A DNA stretch of 64,000 bases. Source: Bacillota bacterium (lineage in GTDB: Bacteria > Bacillota > Clostridia > Lachnospirales > Lachnospiraceae). Below, one piece after another: positions 16,802-25,748 of this stretch. Under the pieces are notes generated by a model, which had not been told where the DNA came from, did not search any database, and worked only from the letters and a program-made list of their open reading frames with translations. A program made the translations under genes and the position numbers. Each line of letters begins with the position of its first letter. Position 1 is the first letter of the stretch. The stretch spans positions 1 through 64,000 of the forward strand of contig JAEWCQ010000017.1 in assembly GCA_023390555.1 (NCBI GenBank), given 5' to 3'.

Positions 16802-17854
16802 ATGAAAGAATTGCACATTGGAGATAAGAGTGTGAAACTTCCAATTATCCAGGGAGGAATGGGCGTCGGTGTCAGCCGGTCTTCGCTTGCAGGAGCAGTT
16901 GCAAAAGAGGGGGGAATCGGCATTATATCCACTGCCCAGATTGGGTATGATGAGGAAGGATTTGAAAAGGATCAGGCGGGCTGCAACCTTAGGGCAATAC
17001 GGAAACATATTGAAAAAGCAAAGCAGATTGCCGGAGGAATCGGACTGGTCGGTGTCAATGTCATGGTTGCCCTGAAACATTACCGGCAACATGTGCGGGA
17101 GGCTGTACAGGCGGGAGCAGATGTGATTATCTGCGGAGCCGGACTTCCAATGGATCTTCCGGATCTGGTAAAGGGAAGTGCCGCGAAAATTGCACCGATT
17201 GTATCGTCGAGACGTGCAGCCGATCTCATCTTAAAGATGTGGAGCCGTAAATATGACAGAACAGCAGATTTCCTTGTCGTGGAAGGACCGAAAGCAGGGG
17301 GGCACCTTGGCTTTTCGAGGGAACAGTTAGAGCATATCGATTCCATAGATCTCGATCAGGAGATCCGGGATATCATTCTGGCGAAAAAGCAGTATGAAGA
17401 AAAATATGACTGTACGATTCCGGTGATTGTCGGAGGAGGTGTCTTTGACAAGGACGATGTTGCACACGTATTTGAGCTTGGTGCGGACGGCGTACAGATC
17501 GGGAGCAGATTTGTCGCAACTTATGAATGTGATGCATCGGAAGCCTATAAGCAGGCTTATATCGATGCTGTGGAAGAGGATATACAGATTGTGACCAGTC
17601 CGGTGGGAATGCCGGGAAGAGCATTGCGTAATGCATTTATCCGACAGGTAGAGGAGAAGAAAAAAGCAATCAGGCACTGCTTTAACTGTCTGGAAAAATG
17701 TAATCCGGCGGAAGTTCCCTACTGCATTACAAAAGCATTGACCGATGCCGTAATCGGTGATGTGGAAAACGGTCTTATTTTCTGCGGGGCAAACGTCGGC
17801 AGAATTAAGCAAATGATGTCGGTACATGAATTAATGCAGGAACTGACCTGCTGA
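16802..17854 (+). CDS. FMN-dependent NPD/FabK-family oxidoreductase
   Basis: A 350-residue TIM-barrel flavoprotein. It shows IIQGGMGVGVS at the N-terminus, EGPKAGGHLG in the middle, and the phosphate-binding VGGGVF...GADGVQIGSRF. These are shared by enoyl-ACP reductase II (FabK) and nitronate monooxygenase. It is longer than FabK (about 310-320) because of a C-terminal Cys cluster, CFNCLEKC followed by a further Cys about nine residues on, which may bind a metal or cluster. The FabT-like operator favours a fatty-acid role; the Cys-bearing tail argues for a separate subfamily. A ribosome site AGAGGT precedes the ATG. Confidence 0.8.
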   Translation: MKELHIGDKSVKLPIIQGGMGVGVSRSSLAGAVAKEGGIGIISTAQIGYDEEGFEKDQAGCNLRAIRKHIEKAKQIAGGIGLVGVNVMVALKHYRQHVREAVQAGADVIICGAGLPMDLPDLVKGSAAKIAPIVSSRRAADLILKMWSRKYDRTADFLVVEGPKAGGHLGFSREQLEHIDSIDLDQEIRDIILAKKQYEEKYDCTIPVIVGGGVFDKDDVAHVFELGADGVQIGSRFVATYECDASEAYKQAYIDAVEEDIQIVTSPVGMPGRALRNAFIRQVEEKKKAIRHCFNCLEKCNPAEVPYCITKALTDAVIGDVENGLIFCGANVGRIKQMMSVHELMQELTC

Positions 17855-17882
17855 TCTGGTGCCAGAAGAGGACGAAAACAGG

Positions 17883-18449
17883 TTACAGGAACCAGACGTG
17901 TTCATTGGTCGAGGACACACTGATAGCACCGGCTTCGAGCATGGACATGACATCTTCTTTGTCTGCTACCAGACCGCCGGTAATGACGGGAGCAGCTGAA
18001 ATTCCGCAGATCTTTGAGATTACTTTCGGCATCAGTGCCGGAAGGATCTCAATCAGATCGGGTTTTACGGAATGAAGCTGCTTTTCGATATTGTCATAGG
18101 CCATGGAATCGATGACAAAGAAGCGGAGGACCGTATACATGGAAAGTTCACGTGCACGTTTGATCAGCTGCGGCCTGGTCGTAAGGATACCGTCTGCACC
18201 TGTGTATTGATGAATGAAGTCAACGGCGATGTCCCTGGCGCTCAGACCCGCAATCAGATCAAGATGCACCATCGCAATTTTTCCGGCAGATTTTACTTTC
18301 TCCACAATGCCGGCGATATTGCAGATGTCACCATATAAGATGAAGATGACGCGGCTGTCACAGGTCAGGCATTTTTCCAGTCCATCCTCACTTTTTACGG
18401 CTGCGATAATTGGGGAGGCTTCGACTGCCTCCCGGAATTCTTTTTTCAT
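17883..18449 (-). CDS. glpP: Glycerol-3-phosphate responsive antiterminator
   Basis: A 188-residue TIM-barrel-like protein of the GlpP family, which binds glycerol-3-phosphate and stops premature termination in leader RNAs of glp genes. Typical segments are PIIAAVKS near the start, MVHLDLIAGL, DGILTT and the C-terminal PVITGGL and AGAISVSSTN, which resemble phosphate-binding loops. The frame opens at 18482, but AAAGGA fits ATG 18449. It is the last gene of a four-gene minus-strand operon whose leader carries a terminator, the expected target. Confidence 0.9.
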   Translation of the reverse strand: MKKEFREAVEASPIIAAVKSEDGLEKCLTCDSRVIFILYGDICNIAGIVEKVKSAGKIAMVHLDLIAGLSARDIAVDFIHQYTGADGILTTRPQLIKRARELSMYTVLRFFVIDSMAYDNIEKQLHSVKPDLIEILPALMPKVISKICGISAAPVITGGLVADKEDVMSMLEAGAISVSSTNEHVWFL

Positions 18450-18478
18450 GACAGGGTTCCTTTCTGAAAGAGATACGG

Positions 18479-18844
18479 TCATCGGGCTTCTACATTTTTG
18501 GTGGCTACAATATCCACACCCGTCCCGGCAGCATCGGACAGCAGTACGTCACCGATTGCTACGGGAGCCGTGGCAATAACTGCTTTTAACGCATGGATGC
18601 AGTCCCAAAGCTTCTCTTTGGGAATATCGGTTCTGGTCTTTACGGATACCACCGGTGCGGTCCCACCGGAAACTCTCACCGTGGAGGTCAGGATTCTGGT
18701 GGGATTTGTCACTTCTTTTCTGACATAGCTGTCTCCGCGGTTACAGTTATTACCGGTGACACCGGTCACCTGTCCGTTTTCCAGTGTTACGGTGATATTA
18801 CATCCGAGCGGACATCTGATACAGGTCAGTTCACGCTTTTCCAT
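18479..18844 (-). CDS. DUF1667 protein, iron-sulfur-type partner
   Basis: A 121-residue protein with Cys at 8, 11 and 15 (CIRCPLGC) and a fourth in NNCNRG near residue 34. This pattern suits an iron-sulfur cluster, much like the N-terminus of molybdopterin oxidoreductases. DUF1667 genes regularly sit behind a FAD oxidoreductase and a GlpA-type dehydrogenase in Firmicutes, as here. It probably passes electrons within that complex. The start overlaps the end of the upstream gene by 14 bases, so translation is coupled. Confidence 0.88.
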   Translation of the reverse strand: MEKRELTCIRCPLGCNITVTLENGQVTGVTGNNCNRGDSYVRKEVTNPTRILTSTVRVSGGTAPVVSVKTRTDIPKEKLWDCIHALKAVIATAPVAIGDVLLSDAAGTGVDIVATKNVEAR

Positions 18845-20111
18845 GGTACGGCACCTCCTCTATCCGGATGGTAATTGCTGCGGCATCCGGGCAAGCAAAC
18901 AATTTTTCGCGGTCAATCTTAATTTCTTCCATTTCGCCCGGTGTCATGACCGGACGTTTTTTTATGCCGATTTGTTCTGTTCCGTAATAGACGGCAATTG
19001 CACAGCCGCGAAATACCTTCCCGACACGGAAGCGGATGGTCTCCTGTTCCTGCATGCGGTCCGGACGAAGATATTTTGGAACTGTGTAGCGGACTCCGCC
19101 GGCTGCCCGGATCTCAATCTGGCGGGTATTTATGGATTCTCCGGAACGAAGATAACCGGCGGCCTGACAGCCTGCATTTGCGGCTTCCTGAGAAACAAAG
19201 TCCACAAGGTCGTGCACATGCAGGACATTGCCGCAGGCAAAAATGCCTTCGACGTTTGTCTCCAGGCTCTCATTTACGACCGGTCCTGCAGTGACCGGAT
19301 CAATTTCCACACCGGCATTTCTACTCAATTCGTTTTCCGGTATGAGGCCGCAGGAGAGAAGCAGGGTATCACAGGAAACGAATTCCTCCGTTCCCGAAAG
19401 CGGTTTTCCGTCCGCACCGATTTCTGCAATCGTGACGCCCTCCAGCCGTTTCCTGCCATGAATATGAACCACCGTGTGGCTCAGCTTCAGCGGAATATCG
19501 AAATCGTCCAGACATTGTACAATATTGCGTTTGAGACCACCCGAATAGGGCATGAGCTCCGCAACCAGTTTGACGTCTGCACCTTCTAGCGTCATACGGC
19601 GTGCCATAATCAGTCCGATATCACCGGAGCCGAGAATGACAGTCTCTTTGCCCGGCATGTATCCGTCCATATTGACAAGACGCTGTGCGGTTCCGGCTGA
19701 GTAGATGCCGGCCGGCCGTTCGCCCGGGATATTCAAGGCACCTCGGGGCCGTTCTCTGCAGCCCATCGCAAGGATGACAGCTCCTGCCTGAATCTCAAAC
19801 ATGCCATCACTGCGGTTCATCGCCGTAATTTTCCTGTCCTTTGAGATATTCATCACCATCGTATCTGCTTTAAATCGGATTTCCAGTTCTGCCGCCTTTT
19901 GAATGAAACGGGCGGCATACTCCGGGCCGGTCAGCTCCTCTTGAAAGGTGTGGAGACCAAAACCGTTATGAATACACTGATTTAGGATACCACCAAGTTC
20001 TTTTTCCCGTTCCAGAATCAGAATGCTGTCAATCCCGTTCTCTTTGGCCGAGATCGCTGCCGCAAGTCCGGCAGGCCCGCCTCCGACAACGACCAGTTCA
20101 TAATTTTCCAT
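18831..20111 (-). CDS. FAD/NAD(P)-binding oxidoreductase of the glp operon
   Basis: A 426-residue flavoprotein. The FAD-binding Rossmann motif VVGGGPAGLAAA is at the N-terminus, and a second nucleotide fold with ILGSGDIGLI lies near residue 160. A late GIFACGNVLHVHDLVD region is typical of pyridine-nucleotide disulfide oxidoreductase folds, but no redox CxxC is seen. It is placed between glpA and DUF1667, with 12 bases to the former. I infer it takes electrons from GlpA and hands them to NAD or the Fe-S partner. Confidence 0.88.
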   Translation of the reverse strand: MENYELVVVGGGPAGLAAAISAKENGIDSILILEREKELGGILNQCIHNGFGLHTFQEELTGPEYAARFIQKAAELEIRFKADTMVMNISKDRKITAMNRSDGMFEIQAGAVILAMGCRERPRGALNIPGERPAGIYSAGTAQRLVNMDGYMPGKETVILGSGDIGLIMARRMTLEGADVKLVAELMPYSGGLKRNIVQCLDDFDIPLKLSHTVVHIHGRKRLEGVTIAEIGADGKPLSGTEEFVSCDTLLLSCGLIPENELSRNAGVEIDPVTAGPVVNESLETNVEGIFACGNVLHVHDLVDFVSQEAANAGCQAAGYLRSGESINTRQIEIRAAGGVRYTVPKYLRPDRMQEQETIRFRVGKVFRGCAIAVYYGTEQIGIKKRPVMTPGEMEEIKIDREKLFACPDAAAITIRIEEVPYHGKA

Positions 20112-20123
20112 GAGGTTCCCTCC

Positions 20124-21560
20124 TTAGCTGTCTTTGTTATGGCCGCATACGATGTAAGATCTGCCGCCGGACTTTGTGATATCGGACATTGGAATCGGAA
20201 CCTCCCGTTCCAGTATTTCCATTGTTTTGGGTGTGCAAAATCCCGCCTGACAGCGCCCCATCCCTGCACGGGTACGGCGCTTGATGCCGTCCAGTGAGCG
20301 GGCACCGAGCGGACGGCGGATGGCATCGATGATCTCACCTTCCGTTACCATTTCACAGCGGCAGACAACCGTTCCATAGGCAGGTTGTTCAAGAATCAGC
20401 CGGTTCCGCGCTTCCAGTGACAGTGTCTGGAGGCAGAGAATCCCCTTTCTGACCGCTGTAAAATGTTCCTTCTTGTTCAATCCCAGCCGGTCGCGTATCA
20501 TTTCGGCAACCAGTCTGCCGATGGCAGGAGCAGCCGAAAGTCCGGGAGAAGCAACGCCGGCAGCATTGATGAAACCGGCGGCATCCTCCGCTTCGCCGAT
20601 GACGAAATCATCGCTGTCCTCCTGTGCCCGCAGGCCCGCAAAAGACGTGATGACCTGACGGAGAGGTAGCTGTTTCACGCTCTGGGCGGCTTTCACACCA
20701 AGCGAATCCAGTCCGTCACGTGTGGTGGCGGTCTCCTCCCTGTCATCCACATCGGCTGCCGTAGGACCGATCAGGAGATTCCCGTGTACCGTAGGGGTGA
20801 CCAGTACGCCCTTTCCCATGCGGGAAGGGAGCTGGAAAACAGTGTGAGAGATATGCTGTCCGGCAGTCTTGTCAAGCAGCATATATTCGCCCTTTCTCGC
20901 TGTGATATGGAGCTTGCGGGAGCTTACCATATTGTTGAACTCATCTGCCCGGACACCTGCGGCATTCACGACAATTCTCGCCTGAATTGTCCGTCTGTCT
21001 GTCTCTATTTCATAAAAATCTGTCTGCTTTCTGATCTCTTTCACAGTTGTATCGAAAAAAAAGGAAATACCATTTGTGAAGGCATTTTCTGCCAGCGCAA
21101 TGGTCAGCTGAAATGGGCAGACGATAGCGCCGGTCGGTGCATAGAGCGCGGATGTGACATTATCTGCAATATTTGGCTCCATTGCAAGAAGTTCTGTGCG
21201 GTTTAAAATCTTAAGGTCCGGGACTCCGTTTTTGATTCCGCGTTCCAGCAGGGTCTGCAAAAGAGCAGGGTCCTGCTCTGCGGTACATACGACAAGAGAG
21301 CCGTTTCGTTTATAGGGAAAATCAAGCTCTCTGGAGAGCTGTTCCATCTGCCTGCTTCCGGCGACATTCAGTCTGGCCTTTAAGGTTCCTTCAGCCGCAT
21401 CGAATCCCGCATGGACGATTGCACTGTTGGCCTTGGAGGTGCCGCAGCAGACATCCTCTTCTTTTTCGATGACACAGGCGGATACGTGATATCTGGACAG
21501 TTCTCTTGCAATCGCACATCCAATTACACCGGCGCCAATGATTCCAACATCATAGTTCAT
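20124..21560 (-). CDS. FAD-dependent glycerol-3-phosphate dehydrogenase, GlpA type, with BFD-like [2Fe-2S] domain
   Basis: A 478-residue enzyme expected to oxidise glycerol-3-phosphate to dihydroxyacetone phosphate. The DAO-fold FAD motif GIIGAGVIGCAIA starts at residue 6. The central part follows GlpA/GlpD (MEPNIADNVTSALYAPTGAIVCP). The last 80 residues carry a BFD-like cluster domain, with Cys in VCRCEM and in GMGRCQAGFC. The frame opens at 21620, but GGAGAGGAG places the start at 21560. It is the first gene of the operon behind a strong promoter and a leader terminator. Confidence 0.9.
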   Translation of the reverse strand: MNYDVGIIGAGVIGCAIARELSRYHVSACVIEKEEDVCCGTSKANSAIVHAGFDAAEGTLKARLNVAGSRQMEQLSRELDFPYKRNGSLVVCTAEQDPALLQTLLERGIKNGVPDLKILNRTELLAMEPNIADNVTSALYAPTGAIVCPFQLTIALAENAFTNGISFFFDTTVKEIRKQTDFYEIETDRRTIQARIVVNAAGVRADEFNNMVSSRKLHITARKGEYMLLDKTAGQHISHTVFQLPSRMGKGVLVTPTVHGNLLIGPTAADVDDREETATTRDGLDSLGVKAAQSVKQLPLRQVITSFAGLRAQEDSDDFVIGEAEDAAGFINAAGVASPGLSAAPAIGRLVAEMIRDRLGLNKKEHFTAVRKGILCLQTLSLEARNRLILEQPAYGTVVCRCEMVTEGEIIDAIRRPLGARSLDGIKRRTRAGMGRCQAGFCTPKTMEILEREVPIPMSDITKSGGRSYIVCGHNKDS

Positions 21561-21608
21561 AGTTTCTCCTCTCCTTTCAGAAAACACGCAAAATTCCCTG
21601 ATTATATG

Positions 21609-21726
21609 AAAAAAAAGCAACGAAACAAAAGCGATGGTATCGCTTTTATCACCCTGCTCTCAACTCTTAGGTATCCCATATTTATTTAACTGTATTCATT
21701 ATAACAGGCAGCGAAGGAATTTGCAA
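21609..21726 (-). promoter_or_regulatory. glp operon promoter and leader terminator (GlpP target candidate)
   Basis: On the minus strand TTGCAA (21726-21721), a 17-base spacer and TATAAT (21703-21698) form a strong promoter. About 45 bases into the RNA, AAAAGCGAT and ATCGCTTTT (21647-21627) make a 9-base stem with a 3-base loop. A U-rich tract follows, ending in eight T at about 21616-21609. This intrinsic terminator lies before glpA in an operon that encodes GlpP, which fits glycerol-3-phosphate dependent antitermination. Confidence 0.75.
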
Positions 21727-21842
21727 TTGGAAAAAGAAATGCGTTTCCTTTTGAAAAACTAAAAAAAAGATACCTAAATGATAAATGGAACCTTAATTCC
21801 AAAACTGGATTTTACTAGAATGATAGCAAGGAGGGGTGTGAA

Positions 21843-23915
21843 ATGAAAAAGAGAAAAGGGAAAAAGAAAAAAGGGATTTCCATCCGGTTACAGCTGATGG
21901 CAGGCTTTTTGATACCGGTGCTGTTTATCATTGCGGTTGGAGTCGCTTCCTATCTGAAAGCATCGGAAGGATTAATTACAAATTATGAAGCATCCTCAAT
22001 TACGGCACTTGAAATGACAGTCACCACTTTGGAAGAAGCAATGCAGACAATTGCCACTGCAACCTCGGAATTATCCCAGGACGCCACGGTGAGCTCTTAT
22101 GCATTGGGAGGATTTGATTCCGATTCATCCAAGCTGAATCAGGCAAAAAAAGCAATCCGGAACAATCTGAGTGTGAAGGAAACCGCAAATGATATGATTC
22201 AGGCAATTCATATTATACCGATTGCCGGGGACAGCGTGGTTACTTCAAAGACATTAAGCGCTTCCGAGATAGACAGCTTTATGGAGGGGCTTTCCAAATC
22301 GGAAGATAAAGACCTTCTATCGGATGAATATGTACATTGGGGAAGCAGTCATCCCTATATTGACCAGCAGATGGACATCAGTCAGGACGACTATATTTTA
22401 TATTGCAGCAAATGCATCAACGGTGAAAAGAACCAGGCGCTGGTGGTTGTGGATATCAGCAAAGATGCGGTTCTTTCACTTTTAAAACAGCTGGATTTCG
22501 GTGAGGATGCCCAGGTCTCGTTTGTTACCGCAGACGGGGTAGAACTCAGATCCGGCAATCATATGGCAATCGCAGATACCGATTTTTATAAAAATGGTAA
22601 GGCGGGATCTACCGATACGGTGTCTGAATATGTGAATTATAAAGGCATCACCTACTACTTTATGATGTGCAAGAGTGTTTCTACAGGCGGTTATGTGACC
22701 GTGATGGTGCCAAAATCCGTGATTACGGCAAGCTCACGCGGCATTGAACAGATTACGATTCTGCTGGTCGTGACGGCATGCGCCATTGCATTGCTGATCA
22801 GCAGTATTATCATTTCCAACATCAGCCGGAATATCAAGCGCAGTGTTGCAAAGCTGGATAAAGTGGCAGGCGGTGAACTGGTGGAGGAAGCCGTATCTGC
22901 AAAACTTTCCCGCAACGAGTTCGGAAAGCTGCATGGAGCGATCAGCAACACGGTCAGCCGAATGCGGGAGCTGGTTCTGACCGTCAAGAAAATGATCGGC
23001 ATTGTATCCTCGTCCGGGGAACGGGTCAGCGATTCGAGTAAAAATGTCAGCACAATGGTTACCGATATGGGAGCACAGATCGAAGAGATCCTAAATATCA
23101 TTGAACGCGAAGATCAGGAGATTACAGGCTGCAATGCGCAGATGGAGGAATTGTCCGTCAAGATCAAGACTGTGAGTACCAGTATTATATCTGCAATTGA
23201 AGAAATCGGTCATTCCAAGCATATGGTTGCAAAGGGAATCGGGGCAGTAGAGGACATGACGCGTCAGTCCAGAGACACTTCGGCCGCGACGGATGAGGTG
23301 CAAGAGCATGTGACAAGACTCGGACAGAAACTGACCGATATTTCGGTATTTGTTGAGAGCATACAGGCAATCGCAGAAGAGACAAACCTGCTGTCTTTGA
23401 ATGCTTCTATTGAAGCGGCAAGGGCAGGAGAAAACGGTAAAGGATTTTCCGTGGTAGCCGAAGAAATCCGGAAACTCGCAGACAGTTCTGCGGCAACTGC
23501 TCATTCGATCCAGGAGCTGATCCTTGAAATACGGACGTATTCCGGCAATGCCATTGATAAAGTAAAGACAGCCGAAGGAATTGTTGCATTACAGGAAGAA
23601 AGTGCGGAACATACCGCAGAAGTATTCGCCTCGATCCATAACTTTATGGAAGAACTGGTGAAAAATATGCAGCAGGTGACAGAAGATGTGGAGGAGATGA
23701 ATCAGGAACGGAAAATAGCGCTCTCCTCAATCCGCACCATACATGGACTGTCGGAAGATACCGTACAGTCTGCCAATGCGGTCAGCCGGTCACTGGAGCA
23801 GCAGATTGCCTCAGCCGGCTCTTTGGAGCAGGAGGCAAAGAGTCTGGAAGAAAATATGCGGGAGCTGGAAGATGCGGTAGCCAGCTTCAAGCTGGCGGGG
23901 GCAAAGGAGAAGTAG
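21843..23915 (+). CDS. Methyl-accepting chemotaxis protein
   Basis: A 690-residue chemoreceptor. A basic N-terminus leads to TM1 (about residues 15-37), an external sensing region (about 38-298, dCache-like in length), TM2 (about 303-323), a HAMP segment and a long coiled-coil signalling domain. The conserved hairpin tip with EETNLLSLNASIEAARAGE lies near residues 510-530. It senses an external ligand and signals to CheA. AAGGAGGGG gives a clear start. It is the first gene of the glucan cluster: the next gene starts one base after its stop, so receptor and glycan enzymes probably share an mRNA. Confidence 0.95.
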   Translation: MKKRKGKKKKGISIRLQLMAGFLIPVLFIIAVGVASYLKASEGLITNYEASSITALEMTVTTLEEAMQTIATATSELSQDATVSSYALGGFDSDSSKLNQAKKAIRNNLSVKETANDMIQAIHIIPIAGDSVVTSKTLSASEIDSFMEGLSKSEDKDLLSDEYVHWGSSHPYIDQQMDISQDDYILYCSKCINGEKNQALVVVDISKDAVLSLLKQLDFGEDAQVSFVTADGVELRSGNHMAIADTDFYKNGKAGSTDTVSEYVNYKGITYYFMMCKSVSTGGYVTVMVPKSVITASSRGIEQITILLVVTACAIALLISSIIISNISRNIKRSVAKLDKVAGGELVEEAVSAKLSRNEFGKLHGAISNTVSRMRELVLTVKKMIGIVSSSGERVSDSSKNVSTMVTDMGAQIEEILNIIEREDQEITGCNAQMEELSVKIKTVSTSIISAIEEIGHSKHMVAKGIGAVEDMTRQSRDTSAATDEVQEHVTRLGQKLTDISVFVESIQAIAEETNLLSLNASIEAARAGENGKGFSVVAEEIRKLADSSAATAHSIQELILEIRTYSGNAIDKVKTAEGIVALQEESAEHTAEVFASIHNFMEELVKNMQQVTEDVEEMNQERKIALSSIRTIHGLSEDTVQSANAVSRSLEQQIASAGSLEQEAKSLEENMRELEDAVASFKLAGAKEK

Positions 23916-23916
23916 C

Positions 23917-25734
23917 GTGAGATCAAAAAAAGGAAAAGGAATACTGGCTGCAGGAGTACTTGTTATGGCGGTGCTTGTGCTGACAGGAATAATCTATATG
24001 AAAAAAAATCAGAATCCGTATCAGTGGGAAAGTAACGGAAAGAACAGTTTCACCAGTGATCTGTTTGGGGAAAACACCTACATCTTCACACCGGAGGATG
24101 ATCCCAACGAGATACAGAAGGTACTGGATCAGTTATGGAGTACGCAGGAGACGAGTCAGTTTGGCACGGATCGGTTTGCAGTGTACTTCATGCCGGGAAC
24201 CTATGATTCGTCCATTGCTGTAAAGGTAGGATTCTATATGCAGGTGGCAGGGCTTGGAGCATTGCCGACGGATACGAAGATCTCTTCCTTAAACTGCAAT
24301 GCCGAATGGCTCGGTGACGATGAAAGTAATCACAATGCCTGCTGCAACTTCTGGCGTGGTGTGGAAAATCTGGAAATCGGCAGCAATACCATGTGGGCCG
24401 TATCACAGGCAACCTTCATGCGCCGCGTGCAGGTAGACGGGGCACTGTATCTTCACGATAATTACGGCTGGTGCAGCGGGGGATTTCTTGCCGATTCCGT
24501 AGTGACGCGTATGATCGACTCCGGTTCACAGCAGCAGTGGCTGTCGCGCAATAACAGTTTCCCAGCCTGGCTGGATGATAACTGGAATATGGTGTTCGTG
24601 GGAGATGCAAAAGGATCGGACCCAACGGGAACCTGGCCGGCAAAATCGTACACCTCTGTGGAGACGACGCCGGAAATACGGGAGAAACCGTTTCTGATCT
24701 ATGATGAGACCGAAGGCTTTATGGTATTTGTCCCAGCGCTGCGGCAGGATGCGGAAGGTGTCTCCTGGCAGACGGAAAACAAAGGTGAAAAAATACCGTT
24801 GAGTCAGTTTTACATAGCAAAGCCGGATACCGATACGGCAGAGACTATGAATCAGGCGTTACAAGAGGGCAGGGATCTGTTGTTTACGCCTGGAATTTAC
24901 AAGCTGGATGAGGCACTTCAGGTAAAGAATCCGGATACGGTTGTTCTCGGCATGGGGCTTGCCACATTGCAGCCAACCAACGGAAATGCCTGCATCGAGA
25001 CGGCAGATGCGGATGGGATCATTCTGGCAGGTCTGCTGTTTGATGCAGGGGAAAAAGAGAGCGGCAATCTCCTTGTCGTAGGAGAAGAAGACAGCTCTGA
25101 AGATCACAGCACAGATCCAATCAGCCTCTCCGATCTGTTTTTCCGTGTCGGCGGTGCTTCCGCGGATTATGCGGGAAAGACCGATACCTGTATCACGGTG
25201 TACAGCAGTCAGGTGATCGGAGACAATTTCTGGGTGTGGCGTGCGGATCACGGCGATCATGTGGCATGGGATGAGAATACCGCGACAAACGGAATTGTGG
25301 TAAACGGGGATGATGTCACCATGTACGGATTGATGGTGGAGCATTTTAAGGAATATCAGACAATCTGGAACGGGGAAAACGGTAAGGTATATATGTACCA
25401 GAGCGAACTTCCGTATGATGTGCCGGTGCAGGAGGAATGGATGAGTCAGGAAGGAACGGTAAACGGATACGCATCTTTTTTTGTAAATGATGCAGTGCGT
25501 ACATTTGAGGCCTGGGGACTTGGTATTTACTCTTATCACCGGGATGCAGTTGTGGATGAGAACAGCGCGATGGAAATACCGGATGCAGAGACGGTGAAGA
25601 TACATAACATTTGTACGGTTATGCTAAGCGGCAATCCGGGAATCAGCCATGTGATCAATCAAGCGGGAGAAGCGGTTGAGCGTGCGTCTGACCGGGCGGT
25701 CATACTGGAATATGCAGATGGAATACAGAAATAG
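23917..25734 (+). CDS. Membrane-anchored beta-helix protein, possible new glucan-active enzyme
   Basis: A 605-residue protein with a single N-terminal membrane helix (about 8-27) and a large outer domain. Repeated short strand-turn patterns with many Asn, Asp and Gly suggest one or two right-handed beta-helices, as in GH55 and pectate-lyase-like enzymes. Strongly patterned blocks are GFYMQVAGLG, QQQWLSRN, REKPFLIYD, FTPGIYKLDEA, VWRADHGDH, VVNGDDVTMYGLMVEH and WNGENGK, rich in acidic and aromatic residues. From memory, actinobacterial relatives carry misleading names (coagulation factor 5/8, adenylyl cyclase). It starts with GTG after AAAGGAG and sits 14 bases before the GH94 gene. Activity unknown; beta-glucan hydrolysis or binding is inferred from context. 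Confidence 0.7.
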   Translation: MRSKKGKGILAAGVLVMAVLVLTGIIYMKKNQNPYQWESNGKNSFTSDLFGENTYIFTPEDDPNEIQKVLDQLWSTQETSQFGTDRFAVYFMPGTYDSSIAVKVGFYMQVAGLGALPTDTKISSLNCNAEWLGDDESNHNACCNFWRGVENLEIGSNTMWAVSQATFMRRVQVDGALYLHDNYGWCSGGFLADSVVTRMIDSGSQQQWLSRNNSFPAWLDDNWNMVFVGDAKGSDPTGTWPAKSYTSVETTPEIREKPFLIYDETEGFMVFVPALRQDAEGVSWQTENKGEKIPLSQFYIAKPDTDTAETMNQALQEGRDLLFTPGIYKLDEALQVKNPDTVVLGMGLATLQPTNGNACIETADADGIILAGLLFDAGEKESGNLLVVGEEDSSEDHSTDPISLSDLFFRVGGASADYAGKTDTCITVYSSQVIGDNFWVWRADHGDHVAWDENTATNGIVVNGDDVTMYGLMVEHFKEYQTIWNGENGKVYMYQSELPYDVPVQEEWMSQEGTVNGYASFFVNDAVRTFEAWGLGIYSYHRDAVVDENSAMEIPDAETVKIHNICTVMLSGNPGISHVINQAGEAVERASDRAVILEYADGIQK

Positions 25735-25748
25735 CAGGAGGAAAAGAG

